In this document: one piece after another, positions 7,317-15,871 of the stretch
How positions within the stretch are numbered: position 1 is the first letter of the stretch
How the letters are laid out: each line of letters opens with the position of its first letter
Source of the DNA: Allomuricauda sp.
Lineage (GTDB): Bacteria > Bacteroidota > Bacteroidia > Flavobacteriales > Flavobacteriaceae
NCBI GenBank assembly: GCA_028289745.1
Contig: JANQOD010000354.1
Location: 1-20,685 of the forward strand
DNA length: 20,685 nucleotides
Direction of reading: 5' to 3'
Made by a program: the position numbers and the translations under genes
Notes under the pieces: model-generated
What the model was told of the DNA's origin: nothing
Seen by the model: the letters and a program-made list of their open reading frames with translations, nothing else
Database searches by the model: none

Positions 7317-7378
7317 TAGAATTTTGATTATTCTAATTTAGAATGTGCCAGTGAGGTACATTGTTTTAGAATCAGCCA
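7317..7378 (+). promoter_or_regulatory. Cluster of TAGAAT repeats and a 15-bp palindrome upstream of the 217-aa gene
   Basis: TTTAGAATnnGCCA occurs twice as a direct repeat (7337-7350 and 7365-7378, 28 bp apart). A further TAGAAT lies at 7317-7322. ATTCTAA-T-TTAGAAT at 7330-7344 is a perfect 15-bp palindrome. GAATTTTG at 7319-7326 resembles the Bacteroidota -7 box TAnnTTTG. The cluster ends 12 bp before ATG 7391. Regulatory function is inferred from position and repetition. Confidence 0.4.
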
Positions 7379-7390
7379 AAAAGGAAGCAC

Positions 7391-8044
7391 ATGGGAGGAA
7401 GATTACTGCGGAATAGGTTTCACGACAAGAAAATAACCGGTCTTGAGTGCTTCAGAAAAAAACTGGAAAGGCATTTCTTTTCAGATGTCTTCGTTCAGCA
7501 GATTCTTGACAAAAATGCAGTGCCGAAGATGGTGCTTAATTTTTATGGCAATTATACCCTGGCACACTGTCTTTACCATTTCAACAATGGAGATTGGGGC
7601 AATTTTGATCAAGAACAGTACCATGTGCCAGAGCGTAAGACAGGACTTGCAAATTTGGTAGATGAGTTGCAAGAACAAAATCCGTTCAAGGTAGATATTG
7701 CAGAGCTGTCTCTACACTTAAAAGACGTTTCGATCATCATTTCAAGAATACATGAAGATAGCGTTACCAAAGAATTGGGCAACATCATGTCGGCCATAAG
7801 CGAAAATTTTGTCTATTTCACCAAAAGCCTTTCTGAAATGCCCTACGAGATTTACATTCCCGTATTCACTGAATTTACCCTGGTACCGTCAAACCCGACC
7901 GATAGTTTTTACCCATACAAAAAAGATATTGGGTACTTTGATTATTGGGCACTTTACTTTGACTCAAATGCGAACAGCGATGCGTCAATTTATGATTTGA
8001 AGAACAAAGAGATAACTTTTGGTGATTTCTTGTTACTGGGTTAA
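7391..8044 (+). CDS. Conserved-looking hypothetical protein, 217 aa, unknown family
   Basis: An intact 217-codon frame with codon use like its neighbours. I recognise no domain. There is no signal peptide or transmembrane segment, so it is probably cytoplasmic. The N-terminus is basic ([14 protein letters not shown]). The middle is helical and includes acidic patches ([24 protein letters not shown] in two parts). The C-terminal third is rich in aromatic residues ([28 protein letters not shown]). It follows the kinase-regulator pair on the same strand after 193 bases with its own repeat-rich upstream region, so it may be a target of that system; this is inference. Its TAA and the TAA of convergent glyA share the palindromic TTAA at 8041-8044, giving a 4-base overlap of the two genes. 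Confidence 0.7.
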   Translation: MGGRLLRNRFHDKKITGLECFRKKLERHFFSDVFVQQILDKNAVPKMVLNFYGNYTLAHCLYHFNNGDWGNFDQEQYHVPERKTGLANLVDELQEQNPFKVDIAELSLHLKDVSIIISRIHEDSVTKELGNIMSAISENFVYFTKSLSEMPYEIYIPVFTEFTLVPSNPTDSFYPYKKDIGYFDYWALYFDSNANSDASIYDLKNKEITFGDFLLLG

Positions 8045-9315
8045 GGTTTGAACAATGGCCTATCTTGCATCATCGCATTGACCTTTTCACTTATCGAGGC
8101 CATTATCTTTTCATCTTCGTGATGGGTAATCACCTCGTCGATATAATCAACGATAATTTCCATATCATTTTCCATCAACCCCCTAGTGGTAATGGCCGCA
8201 GTACCCAAACGGATACCCGAAGTGATAAATGGTGACTGGTCATCAAAGGGCACCATATTCTTGTTGGCCGTGATATCTGCGTTTTCGAGTGCCGCCTCGG
8301 CATCTTTTCCCGTAATTCCCTTATTGCGCAAGTCGATGAGCATCATATGATTGTCGGTGCCACCAGAAATCACTTTATAATCTTTATCGACAAAGGCCTT
8401 GGCCATGGCCGCGGCATTTTTTTTGACCTGTACAATATAGTGCAAAAAATCATCGGTGAGCGCCTCTCCAAAGGCCACTGCCTTGGCCGCTATGATATGC
8501 TCAAGCGGACCCCCTTGATTTCCAGGGAAGACGGCCAAGTCCAACAATCCTGACATTTTTCTGAGATTACCACTTTTCAGGCGTATGCCAAACGGATTTT
8601 CAAAATTGTCGCCCATCAAGATCAATCCCCCTCTTGGGCCACGCAATGTCTTGTGCGTGGTGGTGGTCACAATATGGCAATGCGGAATGGGATCGTTCAT
8701 AATACCTTTGGCAATGAGCCCGGCAGGATGCGAAATATCAGCAAGCAATAAGGCATTGACACTATCTGCTATCTCACGAAACCGTTTGAAGTCCATATCA
8801 CGTGAATACGCAGAGGCACCGGCAATAATAAGCTTGGGCCTTTCTTTATCGGCAACTTTTTGGATCTTATCGTAATCGAGCATGCCCGTTTCTTCATCTA
8901 CTCCATAAAAAACAGGATTGTACAGCTTTCCTGAAAAATTTACGGGAGACCCATGCGTCAAATGCCCGCCATGGGCCAGATCAAAGCCCAAAATTGTATC
9001 TCCGGGCTTCAGACATGCATGATAGACCGAGGCATTGGCCTGCGAGCCCGAATGGGGCTGTACATTGGCATATACCGCCCCGAAAAGTTCTTTTGCCCTA
9101 TCAATGGCCAATTGCTCGACTTCATCGACCACTTCACAACCACCATAATATCGCTTACCAGGATAGCCCTCGGCGTACTTGTTGGTCAGTACCGAGCCTG
9201 CCGCCGTCATTACTTGCGGACTGACAAAGTTTTCTGACGCAATCAATTCAATTCCATTGGTCTGTCTTTGTCTTTCTTTCTCGATCAGGTCAAAAATCTG
9301 TTGGTCTCTTTGCAT
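8041..9315 (-). CDS. glyA: Serine hydroxymethyltransferase
   Basis: A PLP enzyme that interconverts serine plus tetrahydrofolate with glycine plus 5,10-methylene-tetrahydrofolate, supplying one-carbon units in the cytoplasm. At 424 residues it has the normal bacterial length. Clear signatures include [55 protein letters not shown] and the cofactor-binding [15 protein letters not shown] with Lys222. The frame is open 49 codons further upstream to 9462, but ATG 9315 ([18 protein letters not shown]) matches the family N-terminus, and the extension looks like leader sequence. The gene is single, divergent from the 9555 lipoprotein gene and convergent with the 217-residue gene, with overlapping stop codons. 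A TATTTTTA box (9340-9347 on the minus strand) is a weak candidate -7 element. Confidence 0.98.
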   Translation of the reverse strand: MQRDQQIFDLIEKERQRQTNGIELIASENFVSPQVMTAAGSVLTNKYAEGYPGKRYYGGCEVVDEVEQLAIDRAKELFGAVYANVQPHSGSQANASVYHACLKPGDTILGFDLAHGGHLTHGSPVNFSGKLYNPVFYGVDEETGMLDYDKIQKVADKERPKLIIAGASAYSRDMDFKRFREIADSVNALLLADISHPAGLIAKGIMNDPIPHCHIVTTTTHKTLRGPRGGLILMGDNFENPFGIRLKSGNLRKMSGLLDLAVFPGNQGGPLEHIIAAKAVAFGEALTDDFLHYIVQVKKNAAAMAKAFVDKDYKVISGGTDNHMMLIDLRNKGITGKDAEAALENADITANKNMVPFDDQSPFITSGIRLGTAAITTRGLMENDMEIIVDYIDEVITHHEDEKIMASISEKVNAMMQDRPLFKP

Positions 9316-9554
9316 CTTGCCTTGAAAATTTTTAGGTGCTAAAAATACAACTAAATCCAATTTTCCTACCCCAATAACTTCCCTTTTAAAAAAAGAGTTA
9401 TCCAATAAAAATGAACAATCCGTAAAACTCGCCATCCCAATAAATTCAGGTATTTCATCCAAAATATACTACCACTTGACGATTTTCGTTATGACTAAGT
9501 AAGATTTTGGCATGGCGGTTGAACACTGTCTACCAAACCATAAAATCAAAAGCC

Positions 9555-10739
9555 ATGAAAAAACTATTACTCTTAATCGTATTGGTCATGCTTGTTGCCT
9601 GTGGCGGTGTAAAGAAGACCCAAGAGGCCCTGAACAGTGGCAACTATACCACGGCCATGTCAAAGGCCATTGCCGAGCTTTCTGAAAACAAGACCAAAAA
9701 AGGGCACCAAGACTATGTCTTGCTGTTAGAATCTGCATTTCAGAAATATTCAAAAAAAGAATTGGAGAGAATAACCTTCTTGAAAAAAGATGCAAACCCT
9801 GCCAACTATGAGGCCATTTACAAAGGTTATGTACAATTAAAGAATTGGCAAGATAGAATTGAACCGCTATTGCCCTTGCCCATATATGATGAGAACCGAG
9901 ATGCCGTTTTTTACTTTAAAAACCATAATAACGATATCATTGCCAGTAAGAATGCATTATCGGAATATCTTTATGCCAATGCCGGGCAATTGCTTCAAAG
10001 CGCCAATAGCAAAGCTGATTTTAGGCACGCCTATGATGAACTGGCCTATTTGGAAGAGATAAATCCAGGGTATGGGAATACGGCCTCAAAAATGGAGGAT
10101 GCATATCAAAGGGGATTGGACTTTGTCAAAGTGGAAATCAACAATGATACCGAACAGGTCATTCCGAAACGCCTCGAAGAAGAACTATTGGATTTCAATG
10201 CTTACGGACTTAACAGCTTTTGGACACAATACCACGCCAGGCCCCTTGAGTCGGTCGCCTATGACTATGCGATGAACGTTGACTTCAAAGAAATCAACAT
10301 CTCACCCGAACAGGTAAATGAAAGACAGATCATCAAGGAAAGGCAAGTCAAAGATGGCTATGAATATCTTTATGACCAAGAAGGCAATATCGTGAAAGAC
10401 AGTTTGGGCAATAAAATCAAAATTGACCGAATGGTAACGGTACGATGTGATTTTTACCAATTCACCCAATTCAAGAGTGCACAAATCGGGGCAAAGGTCA
10501 GTTTTACAGACTTGCACAACGGACAGGTCATTAATTCGTACCCATTGTCAAGTGAATTTATCTTTGAGCACATTTATGCCAACTATGAAGGGGATAGGCG
10601 TGCATTGGACAATGACCTGGTAAGATTGTTGAATCTAGGGGCAGTACCCTTTCCGACCAACGAACAAATGGTCTATGATGCCGGCGAAGATCTCAAACTG
10701 AGACTTAAAGATGTAATAAGGCGGTATAGCTTTAATTAA
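9555..10739 (+). CDS. Lipoprotein of unknown function, 394 aa
   Basis: The signal is MKKLLLLIVLVMLVAC with the lipid Cys at residue 16 followed by GG, typical of Bacteroidota lipoproteins. Residues about 18-190 are predicted to be mainly helical and resemble TPR/Sel1-type solenoids (SGNYTTAMSKAIAELSENK, NYEAIYKGYVQLKNWQDRIEPLLPLP). From about 195 to 394 the composition shifts to beta-strands, with a dyad of charged loops (KDGYEYLYDQEGNIVKDSLGNKI split by short strands) and a final helix. I recognise no named family and no catalytic motif. The frame extends back to TTG 9507, but ATG 9555 gives the proper signal peptide. It stands alone on the plus strand and ends just before a strong hairpin terminator. 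A role in the cell envelope is all the sequence supports. Confidence 0.8.
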   Translation: MKKLLLLIVLVMLVACGGVKKTQEALNSGNYTTAMSKAIAELSENKTKKGHQDYVLLLESAFQKYSKKELERITFLKKDANPANYEAIYKGYVQLKNWQDRIEPLLPLPIYDENRDAVFYFKNHNNDIIASKNALSEYLYANAGQLLQSANSKADFRHAYDELAYLEEINPGYGNTASKMEDAYQRGLDFVKVEINNDTEQVIPKRLEEELLDFNAYGLNSFWTQYHARPLESVAYDYAMNVDFKEINISPEQVNERQIIKERQVKDGYEYLYDQEGNIVKDSLGNKIKIDRMVTVRCDFYQFTQFKSAQIGAKVSFTDLHNGQVINSYPLSSEFIFEHIYANYEGDRRALDNDLVRLLNLGAVPFPTNEQMVYDAGEDLKLRLKDVIRRYSFN

Positions 10740-10748
10740 AAAGTATAG

Positions 10749-10774
10749 CCCTGGTCGACCGACCGGGGTTTTTT
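10749..10774 (+). terminator. Hairpin terminator, probably bidirectional
   Basis: CCCTGGTC (10749-10756) pairs with GACCGGGG (10761-10768) around a GACC loop, with one T-G wobble, and is followed by six T. An A-run on the other side (10738-10742 region) provides a U-run for minus-strand transcripts, so it can also end ytxJ, whose stop codon lies at 10773-10775. Confidence 0.85.
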
Positions 10775-11165
10775 ATACCACTATGTTCAGATCAGTGTCG
10801 GCTATGGCGCCATGTGAGGTGTGAAAAGTGACCTTGCCATTTTTGATCACCAATAGCTGTGGTGATTGATGTAGCACACCGAATATTTCTGAAACCTTAT
10901 TTGAGACATCTCTATGGGCGTGCAAATCTAAAAAATGGAGGTCGGCTCGATCCCCATCAAGTGGATACCCTTGCTCAAACATGTTCAAGACCATTCTGCT
11001 GATGCCACAAGTGGTGGAGTGCTTGAATATGAGTTGGGGCCTTTCATTTGATTGGTCTTTTATTTCTTCTATCTGTTCAATGGATGAGAGAACGATCCAT
11101 GGCAGATTATCTGCTTTTTTCCCTGAGCTGTTCTTGTTTCCAAAAAGGTTTCCCAATAGTCCCAT
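10773..11165 (-). CDS. ytxJ: Bacillithiol system redox-active protein YtxJ (thioredoxin-like, monothiol)
   Basis: A 130-residue protein. Residues about 22-120 have a thioredoxin-like fold with the family motif FKHSTTCGISRMVL; the single redox Cys is C53 followed by IS, as in YtxJ/monothiol bacilliredoxins, which commonly show CPIS. No resolving CXXC is present. YtxJ-type proteins are found in organisms that make bacillithiol and are thought to reduce mixed disulfides of that thiol with proteins. The first 20 residues are a basic, Gly/Asn/Ser-rich tail without a signal peptide, so it is cytoplasmic. ATG 11165 is the only suitable start. It is divergent from clpB with 144 bases between them, and its 3' end runs into the shared terminator. 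Confidence 0.85.
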   Translation of the reverse strand: MGLLGNLFGNKNSSGKKADNLPWIVLSSIEQIEEIKDQSNERPQLIFKHSTTCGISRMVLNMFEQGYPLDGDRADLHFLDLHAHRDVSNKVSEIFGVLHQSPQLLVIKNGKVTFHTSHGAIADTDLNIVV

Positions 11166-11251
11166 ACTGCTAATTTAGAATTTCAGTCGTGCTTATTGAA
11201 AAAGCTTACATACTGACGAAATGTCTTTGTTTTTTAGGGTTTTAGCGACAA

Positions 11252-11281
11252 TTTGACTGGTCTTGACCTCTGGTAAGGTTG
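11252..11281 (+). promoter_or_regulatory. Candidate clpB promoter (Bacteroidota type)
   Basis: TTTG at 11252-11255, an 18-base spacer and TAAGGTTG at 11274-11281 match the Bacteroidota -33/-7 pattern TTTG / TAnnTTTG at all but one of the fixed positions. This would place the transcript start about 20 bases before ATG 11310. No CIRCE inverted repeat was seen. Confidence 0.4.
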
Positions 11282-11309
11282 TTGACACCCATAGGTAAAA
11301 CTGTAGAAA

Positions 11310-13910
11310 ATGAACTTTAATAATTTCACGATAAAATCTCAAGAGGCTGTACAGCAGGCCCAGCAATTGGCGCAGGCTTACGGTCATCAGCAAATTGAAA
11401 ATGAGCACTTGTTCAAGGCCATCGGTGAGGTCGACGAAAATGTGCTTCCCTTTTTGCTGAAAAAACTGAACGTCAACAATGCGCTTGTCGTACAAATCTT
11501 AGACAAGGAACTGCAAAGTTTCTCGAAGGTCTCGGGAGGAGACCTCTTGCTTTCACGTGAGGCCGGAAAGAGCTTGAACGAAGCCAGTATCATAGCCAAT
11601 AAGATGGGCGATGAATATGTGTCCATCGAGCATATGATCTTGGCCATTTTTAAATCAAAGAGCAAGATTGCCCAAATCTTGAAAGACCAAGGGGTCAATG
11701 AAAAAGATTTGAAGACGGCAATCGAAGAACTTCGTAAAGGAGGCAAAGTCACCTCTCAAAGTGCCGAGGATACCTATAATGCCCTAAACAAGTACGCCCG
11801 CAATCTCAACCAAGAGGCCGATAGCGGCAAATTAGACCCGGTCATTGGGCGTGATGAAGAAATAAGGCGCGTGCTTCAGATACTTTCTCGAAGAACCAAG
11901 AACAACCCTATGTTGGTCGGTGAGCCCGGTGTTGGCAAAACGGCCATTGCCGAAGGTTTGGCCCATCGTATTGTACAGGGCGATGTGCCAGAAAACCTAA
12001 AAGAAAAGACCATCTATTCTTTAGATATGGGCGCGCTCATCGCAGGAGCAAAATATAAGGGCGAGTTCGAAGAGCGCTTGAAGGCCGTCATCAAAGAGGT
12101 GACCACTTCTGATGGTGACATTGTACTCTTTATAGACGAAATCCACACGTTGGTGGGTGCAGGCGGTGGTCAAGGCGCCATGGATGCGGCGAACATTTTG
12201 AAACCCGCCCTTGCAAGAGGTGAACTGCGTGCCATCGGTGCCACGACATTAGATGAATACCAAAAGTATTTTGAAAAGGATAAAGCTTTGGAGCGTCGCT
12301 TTCAAAAAGTAATGGTCGATGAGCCCGATACCGAAAGTGCCATCTCTATTTTGAGGGGCATCAAAGAAAAGTATGAGACCCACCACAAAGTACGCATCAA
12401 AGATGAGGCGGTCATAGCTGCCGTTGAGTTGTCACAACGCTATATCACTGATCGATTTCTACCCGATAAGGCCATTGATTTGATAGACGAGGCCGCTGCC
12501 AAACTTCGAATGGAAATAAACTCAAAACCTGAAGAACTCGATGCCCTTGACCGCAAAATCATGCAGCTCGAAATCGAGATTGAGGCCATTAAAAGAGAAA
12601 AAGATGACGACAAACTCAAGTCGCTGAATCTTGAATTGGCCAACCTAAAAGAAGAAAGAAAAGAAATCTTCGCCCAATGGGAAAGTGAGAAATCAGTGGT
12701 TGACAATATTCAAAAAACAAAGCAAAGCATTGAAAACTACAAGCTAGAGGCCGAACGTGCCGAACGAAACGGTGATTACGGTAAAGTCGCCGAACTTCGC
12801 TACGGTAAAATCAAGGAAGCCCAAGAGCGGTTGGAAAAATTGCAGCAAGAACTTCAAGAACAGCAAAACTCAGGTACCCTCATCAAAGAGGAAGTGACCA
12901 ATGAAGACATCGCAGAGGTCGTCGCAAAATGGACAGGTATACCCGTGACCAAGATGTTACAGAGTGAGCGTGAAAAACTATTGAAGCTCGAAGCGGTATT
13001 GCACAAACGGGTGGTAGGCCAAGATGAGGCCATAGAAGCGGTATCTGATGCCATCAGACGTAGCAGAACGGGACTGCAAGATGCCAAGAAGCCCATAGGG
13101 TCGTTTATGTTCTTGGGCACCACAGGTGTGGGCAAGACCGAACTTGCCAAGACCCTTGCTGAATACCTGTTCGATGATGAGAACGCTTTGACGCGGATCG
13201 ATATGAGCGAGTACCAAGAAAGGCATGCGGTAAGTCGATTGGTCGGTGCCCCTCCCGGATATGTGGGTTATGACGAAGGTGGTCAATTGACCGAAGCGGT
13301 GCGAAGAAGACCCTATTCCGTTATCTTATTGGATGAAATCGAAAAGGCACATCCCGACACATTCAATATTTTGTTGCAAGTGCTTGACGAGGGCAGGTTG
13401 ACCGATAATAAGGGCCGTGTTGCAGATTTCAAGAACTGCATCATTATCATGACCAGTAATATGGGCAGCCATATCATTCAAGAAAAGTTCGAGAACAATG
13501 ATGATCTGCACAGTGCCACTGAAGCGGCAAGAATTGAGGTTTTGGGACTGTTGCGCAAGACCGTACGCCCCGAATTCTTGAACCGAATCGATGATATCAT
13601 CATGTTCACGCCCTTGAACAGGGCCGACATTCAAAAGATTGTCGAACTACAGTTAGATATGCTAAAAAAACTGCTTGAGGGACAGAACATCACCATCGAC
13701 GCAACCAATGAAGCCATTGAGTACTTGTCAGAAAAGGGCTTTGATCCCCAATACGGTGCACGGCCCATCAAAAGATTGATACAAAAAGAAGTGCTCAACA
13801 AACTGTCAAAAGAAATGCTGGCAGGCAAAGTAAAGACCGATAGTATCGTACTGATCGACTCTTTTGACAACGAACTGGTCTTTAGAAATCAAAGTGAGTT
13901 AGTGGAATAA
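11310..13910 (+). CDS. clpB: ATP-dependent disaggregase chaperone ClpB
   Basis: An 866-residue Hsp100 AAA+ ATPase of full family length, which extracts polypeptides from aggregates together with DnaK. Domains in order: Clp N-domain with two repeats (about 1-150, [18 protein letters not shown]); first AAA+ module with Walker A GEPGVGKT (204-211) and Walker [12 protein letters not shown]; the long coiled-coil middle domain (about 405-530, rich in Glu/Lys/Leu) that marks ClpB as opposed to ClpA/ClpC; second AAA+ module with Walker A GTTGVGKT (603-610) and Walker [12 protein letters not shown]; then the C-terminal D2-small domain (about 770-866) with [10 protein letters not shown]. All key residues are present. 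It is a single-gene unit with a candidate promoter in front and a strong hairpin behind, as expected for a stress-induced chaperone. Confidence 0.98.
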   Translation: MNFNNFTIKSQEAVQQAQQLAQAYGHQQIENEHLFKAIGEVDENVLPFLLKKLNVNNALVVQILDKELQSFSKVSGGDLLLSREAGKSLNEASIIANKMGDEYVSIEHMILAIFKSKSKIAQILKDQGVNEKDLKTAIEELRKGGKVTSQSAEDTYNALNKYARNLNQEADSGKLDPVIGRDEEIRRVLQILSRRTKNNPMLVGEPGVGKTAIAEGLAHRIVQGDVPENLKEKTIYSLDMGALIAGAKYKGEFEERLKAVIKEVTTSDGDIVLFIDEIHTLVGAGGGQGAMDAANILKPALARGELRAIGATTLDEYQKYFEKDKALERRFQKVMVDEPDTESAISILRGIKEKYETHHKVRIKDEAVIAAVELSQRYITDRFLPDKAIDLIDEAAAKLRMEINSKPEELDALDRKIMQLEIEIEAIKREKDDDKLKSLNLELANLKEERKEIFAQWESEKSVVDNIQKTKQSIENYKLEAERAERNGDYGKVAELRYGKIKEAQERLEKLQQELQEQQNSGTLIKEEVTNEDIAEVVAKWTGIPVTKMLQSEREKLLKLEAVLHKRVVGQDEAIEAVSDAIRRSRTGLQDAKKPIGSFMFLGTTGVGKTELAKTLAEYLFDDENALTRIDMSEYQERHAVSRLVGAPPGYVGYDEGGQLTEAVRRRPYSVILLDEIEKAHPDTFNILLQVLDEGRLTDNKGRVADFKNCIIIMTSNMGSHIIQEKFENNDDLHSATEAARIEVLGLLRKTVRPEFLNRIDDIIMFTPLNRADIQKIVELQLDMLKKLLEGQNITIDATNEAIEYLSEKGFDPQYGARPIKRLIQKEVLNKLSKEMLAGKVKTDSIVLIDSFDNELVFRNQSELVE

Positions 13911-13932
13911 AAAAGGTTTCAAAACTTTTAAG

Positions 13933-13967
13933 ATCCTTTTCCGGTTTTTTCGGGAAAGGATTTTTTT
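13933..13967 (+). terminator. Strong Rho-independent terminator after clpB
   Basis: ATCCTTTTCCG (13933-13943) pairs with CGGGAAAGGAT (13951-13961), 11 bp with one T-G wobble and a 7-base loop, followed by T to 13967. The next gene starts 115 bases later. Confidence 0.9.
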
Positions 13968-14081
13968 GTTTCCGATCCCCAAAACATCAACGGTAAAAAT
14001 AATTGCCACAACTACAAATAAGGTCCGAGGGCAGATTTTTCCATTTGAATCTTTATTTTAGCAGCTCTCATAACCTAGACC

Positions 14082-15395
14082 ATGCCGATCGTAATTGCCC
14101 TTTTGGGCATTCTGTTACTTTTTTTATTGATTGCCCGGGTAAAACTCAATGCCTTTCTCGCTTTCATCATTGTTTGTCTCTTTGTCGGGATCTTTCAGGG
14201 AATGGACTTACAACTGCTCGTCAAATCGATTCAAAATGGCATCGGCAATACCTTGGGCTTTTTGGTGTTGATTCTCGGTTTGGGGGCCATGCTGGGCAAA
14301 CTGGTCGCCGATAGCGGGGCCGCCCAGCGCATTACCACCAAACTGGTCGATAAATTTGGGGTCAGAAATGTGCAATGGGCCATGGTCGTTACGGGTTTTA
14401 TCGTGGGCATCCCCATGTTTTATTCTGTCGGTTTTGTCATTTTGATCCCTTTGGTCTTCACCATTGCCATGTCAACAGGGCTTCCATTGATTTATGTTGG
14501 GCTTCCGATGTTGACCTCATTGTCCGTGACACATGGCTATCTTCCGCCCCACCCCGCCCCTACGGCCATTGCGGCCATGTTCAATGCCGATATTGGCAAA
14601 ACGTTGTTGTATGGTATCATTATTGCTATTCCGGCCATTTTGGTAGCGGGTCCGTTATTTGCCAGAACCATCAAGAATATCGAAGCAAAGCCATTAAAAG
14701 AATTTTATAATCCGGTATTGATTCCAGAAGAAGAATTGCCTTCGACGACCAATAGTATTTTGAGTGCCCTTTTGCCCATTATTTTAATAGCATTGGCCAT
14801 AGCGGCAGAACAACTTCTTGCCGATGGGCTCTTGAAAGAGGTGCTTATTTTTATAGGCAACCCGGTAATCGCATTACTGCTGTCAGTATTGGTGGCGGTC
14901 TATACGCTGGGCATTGCCCGGGGAAGAAAAATGAAAACGGTCATGAAATCACTTTCAGCCTCTGTGGCGAGCATTACCATGATCTTATTGATCATCGCCG
15001 GCGCGGGGGCGTTAAAAGAAGTGTTGATCGACAGCAAGGTAAGCGAATATATTGCCGCGACCCTTGAAGGATCGAGTATCTCCCCATTGATCTTGGCATG
15101 GCTCATTGCCACGGCAATACGAGTCAGTGTGGGTTCGGCAACAGTGGCCGGGCTCACGGCCGCGGGCATTGTACTGCCCTTGGCCTCCGGAACCGGGGTA
15201 AGTACAGAACTAATGGTCTTGGCCATTGGGTCTGGTAGCCTGATGCTCTCGCATGTGAACGATACCGGCTTTTGGATGTTCAAAGAATATTTCAATCTTA
15301 CCGTAAAGGAAACACTCTCAACATGGACCGTTATGGAAACCCTTGTAGGTATCATGGGGTTATTGGGGGTCTTGACATTGAACATGATAATTTGA
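14082..15395 (+). CDS. GntP-family permease (gluconate/D-serine transporter type)
   Basis: A 437-residue, strongly hydrophobic inner-membrane protein with about twelve or more predicted transmembrane stretches. Its length and signatures fit the GntP family of proton symporters: the N-terminal ILLLFLLIARVKLNAFLAF, the LGFLVLILGLGAMLGKLVADSG block, GIPMFYSVGFVILIPL, the THGYLPPHPAPTAIAAMF motif and the late RVSVGSATVAGLTAAGIV and SHVNDTGFWMF motifs. Characterised members carry gluconate, related sugar acids or, for DsdX, D-serine. Sugar-acid enzymes are absent here, and the next three genes handle imine/enamine intermediates, D-amino acids and dipeptides, so a D-amino-acid substrate is inferred. 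It opens a four-gene operon; the Rid gene follows after 7 bases. Family assignment is firm, substrate is not. Confidence 0.9.
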   Translation: MPIVIALLGILLLFLLIARVKLNAFLAFIIVCLFVGIFQGMDLQLLVKSIQNGIGNTLGFLVLILGLGAMLGKLVADSGAAQRITTKLVDKFGVRNVQWAMVVTGFIVGIPMFYSVGFVILIPLVFTIAMSTGLPLIYVGLPMLTSLSVTHGYLPPHPAPTAIAAMFNADIGKTLLYGIIIAIPAILVAGPLFARTIKNIEAKPLKEFYNPVLIPEEELPSTTNSILSALLPIILIALAIAAEQLLADGLLKEVLIFIGNPVIALLLSVLVAVYTLGIARGRKMKTVMKSLSASVASITMILLIIAGAGALKEVLIDSKVSEYIAATLEGSSISPLILAWLIATAIRVSVGSATVAGLTAAGIVLPLASGTGVSTELMVLAIGSGSLMLSHVNDTGFWMFKEYFNLTVKETLSTWTVMETLVGIMGLLGVLTLNMII

Positions 15396-15402
15396 TTATA
15401 CC

Positions 15403-15870
15403 ATGAAAAAATCTCCTTCAGAACGAATTAAGGAATTGGGTTTGCAATTTCCGCCGGCACCAAAGCCATTGGGCGTTTACAGACCCATTTTGGTCGTCGA
15501 CAACTATCTTTATGTGTCGGGCCAGGGCACGGTAAATTTTGATGGCTCTTTGATGAAGGGCCGAGCTGGAGACGACCTCGATAGGGATCAGGCCAAAATA
15601 GCGGCCAGACAGGTAGGCCTTACCATGCTTTCGACTATTATGGCCCATTTCGGAAGTCTTGATAAGATCAAAAGGGTCATCAAGGTATTGGGTATGGTAA
15701 ACTGTACTCCCGACTTTGGGCAACACCCCTATGTCATCAATGGTTTCAGTGAATTGATGGTTGAAGTATTTGGTCAGGAAAATGGTGTCGGGGTGCGCAG
15801 TGCTGTGGGTATGATGCTTCCCGATAACATTCCCGTTGAGATTGAGGCCATGTTTGAATTACATGGGTGA
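15403..15870 (+). CDS. Rid-family (YjgF/YER057c/UK114) protein, probable enamine/imine deaminase
   Basis: A 155-residue protein of the longer Rid subgroup, which has an N-terminal extension of about 25 residues (SERIKELGLQFPPAPKPLG) ahead of the YjgF core. The core shows YLYVSGQGTV, the helix AKIAARQVGLTMLSTI, and GVRSAVGMMLPDNIPVEIEAMFEL, including the Arg (R132) that holds the substrate carboxylate in active RidA. Rid proteins hydrolyse reactive 2-aminoacrylate or other enamines/imines released by PLP dehydratases, protecting PLP enzymes. Its place between a permease and a D-serine dehydratase-like enzyme fits exactly that role. The next gene either overlaps its stop by 8 bases (ATG 15863) or begins one base later (ATG 15872), so translation is probably coupled. 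Confidence 0.88.
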   Translation: MKKSPSERIKELGLQFPPAPKPLGVYRPILVVDNYLYVSGQGTVNFDGSLMKGRAGDDLDRDQAKIAARQVGLTMLSTIMAHFGSLDKIKRVIKVLGMVNCTPDFGQHPYVINGFSELMVEVFGQENGVGVRSAVGMMLPDNIPVEIEAMFELHG

Positions 15871-15871
15871 C

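Noticed and set aside
8347..9237. Several plus-strand open frames of 68-96 codons
   Set aside because: They are antisense shadows of glyA with no recognisable domain or start context.
9316..9462. 49-residue N-terminal extension of glyA
   Set aside because: The family N-terminus begins at MQRDQQIF (9315); the extension has no homologous feature and lies in promoter DNA.
7334..11181. CTAATTTAGAAT at 7334-7344 and again at 11170-11181, as a shared operator
   Set aside because: Only two AT-rich copies far apart, the second without the flanking repeats; chance or promoter composition explains it as well.
11166..11309. Search for a CIRCE element ahead of clpB
   Set aside because: No inverted repeat of the TTAGCACTC type is present; only the Bacteroidota-type promoter boxes were found.
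11193..13870. Minus-strand open frames of 79-121 codons
   Set aside because: They lie opposite clpB (the first also covers the clpB promoter) and have composition typical of antisense translation, rich in Ser, Leu and Phe without pattern.
14900..15385. 161-codon minus-strand frame opposite the permease gene
   Set aside because: The plus strand encodes clear GntP motifs here; the antisense frame carries no motif and exists because of codon bias.
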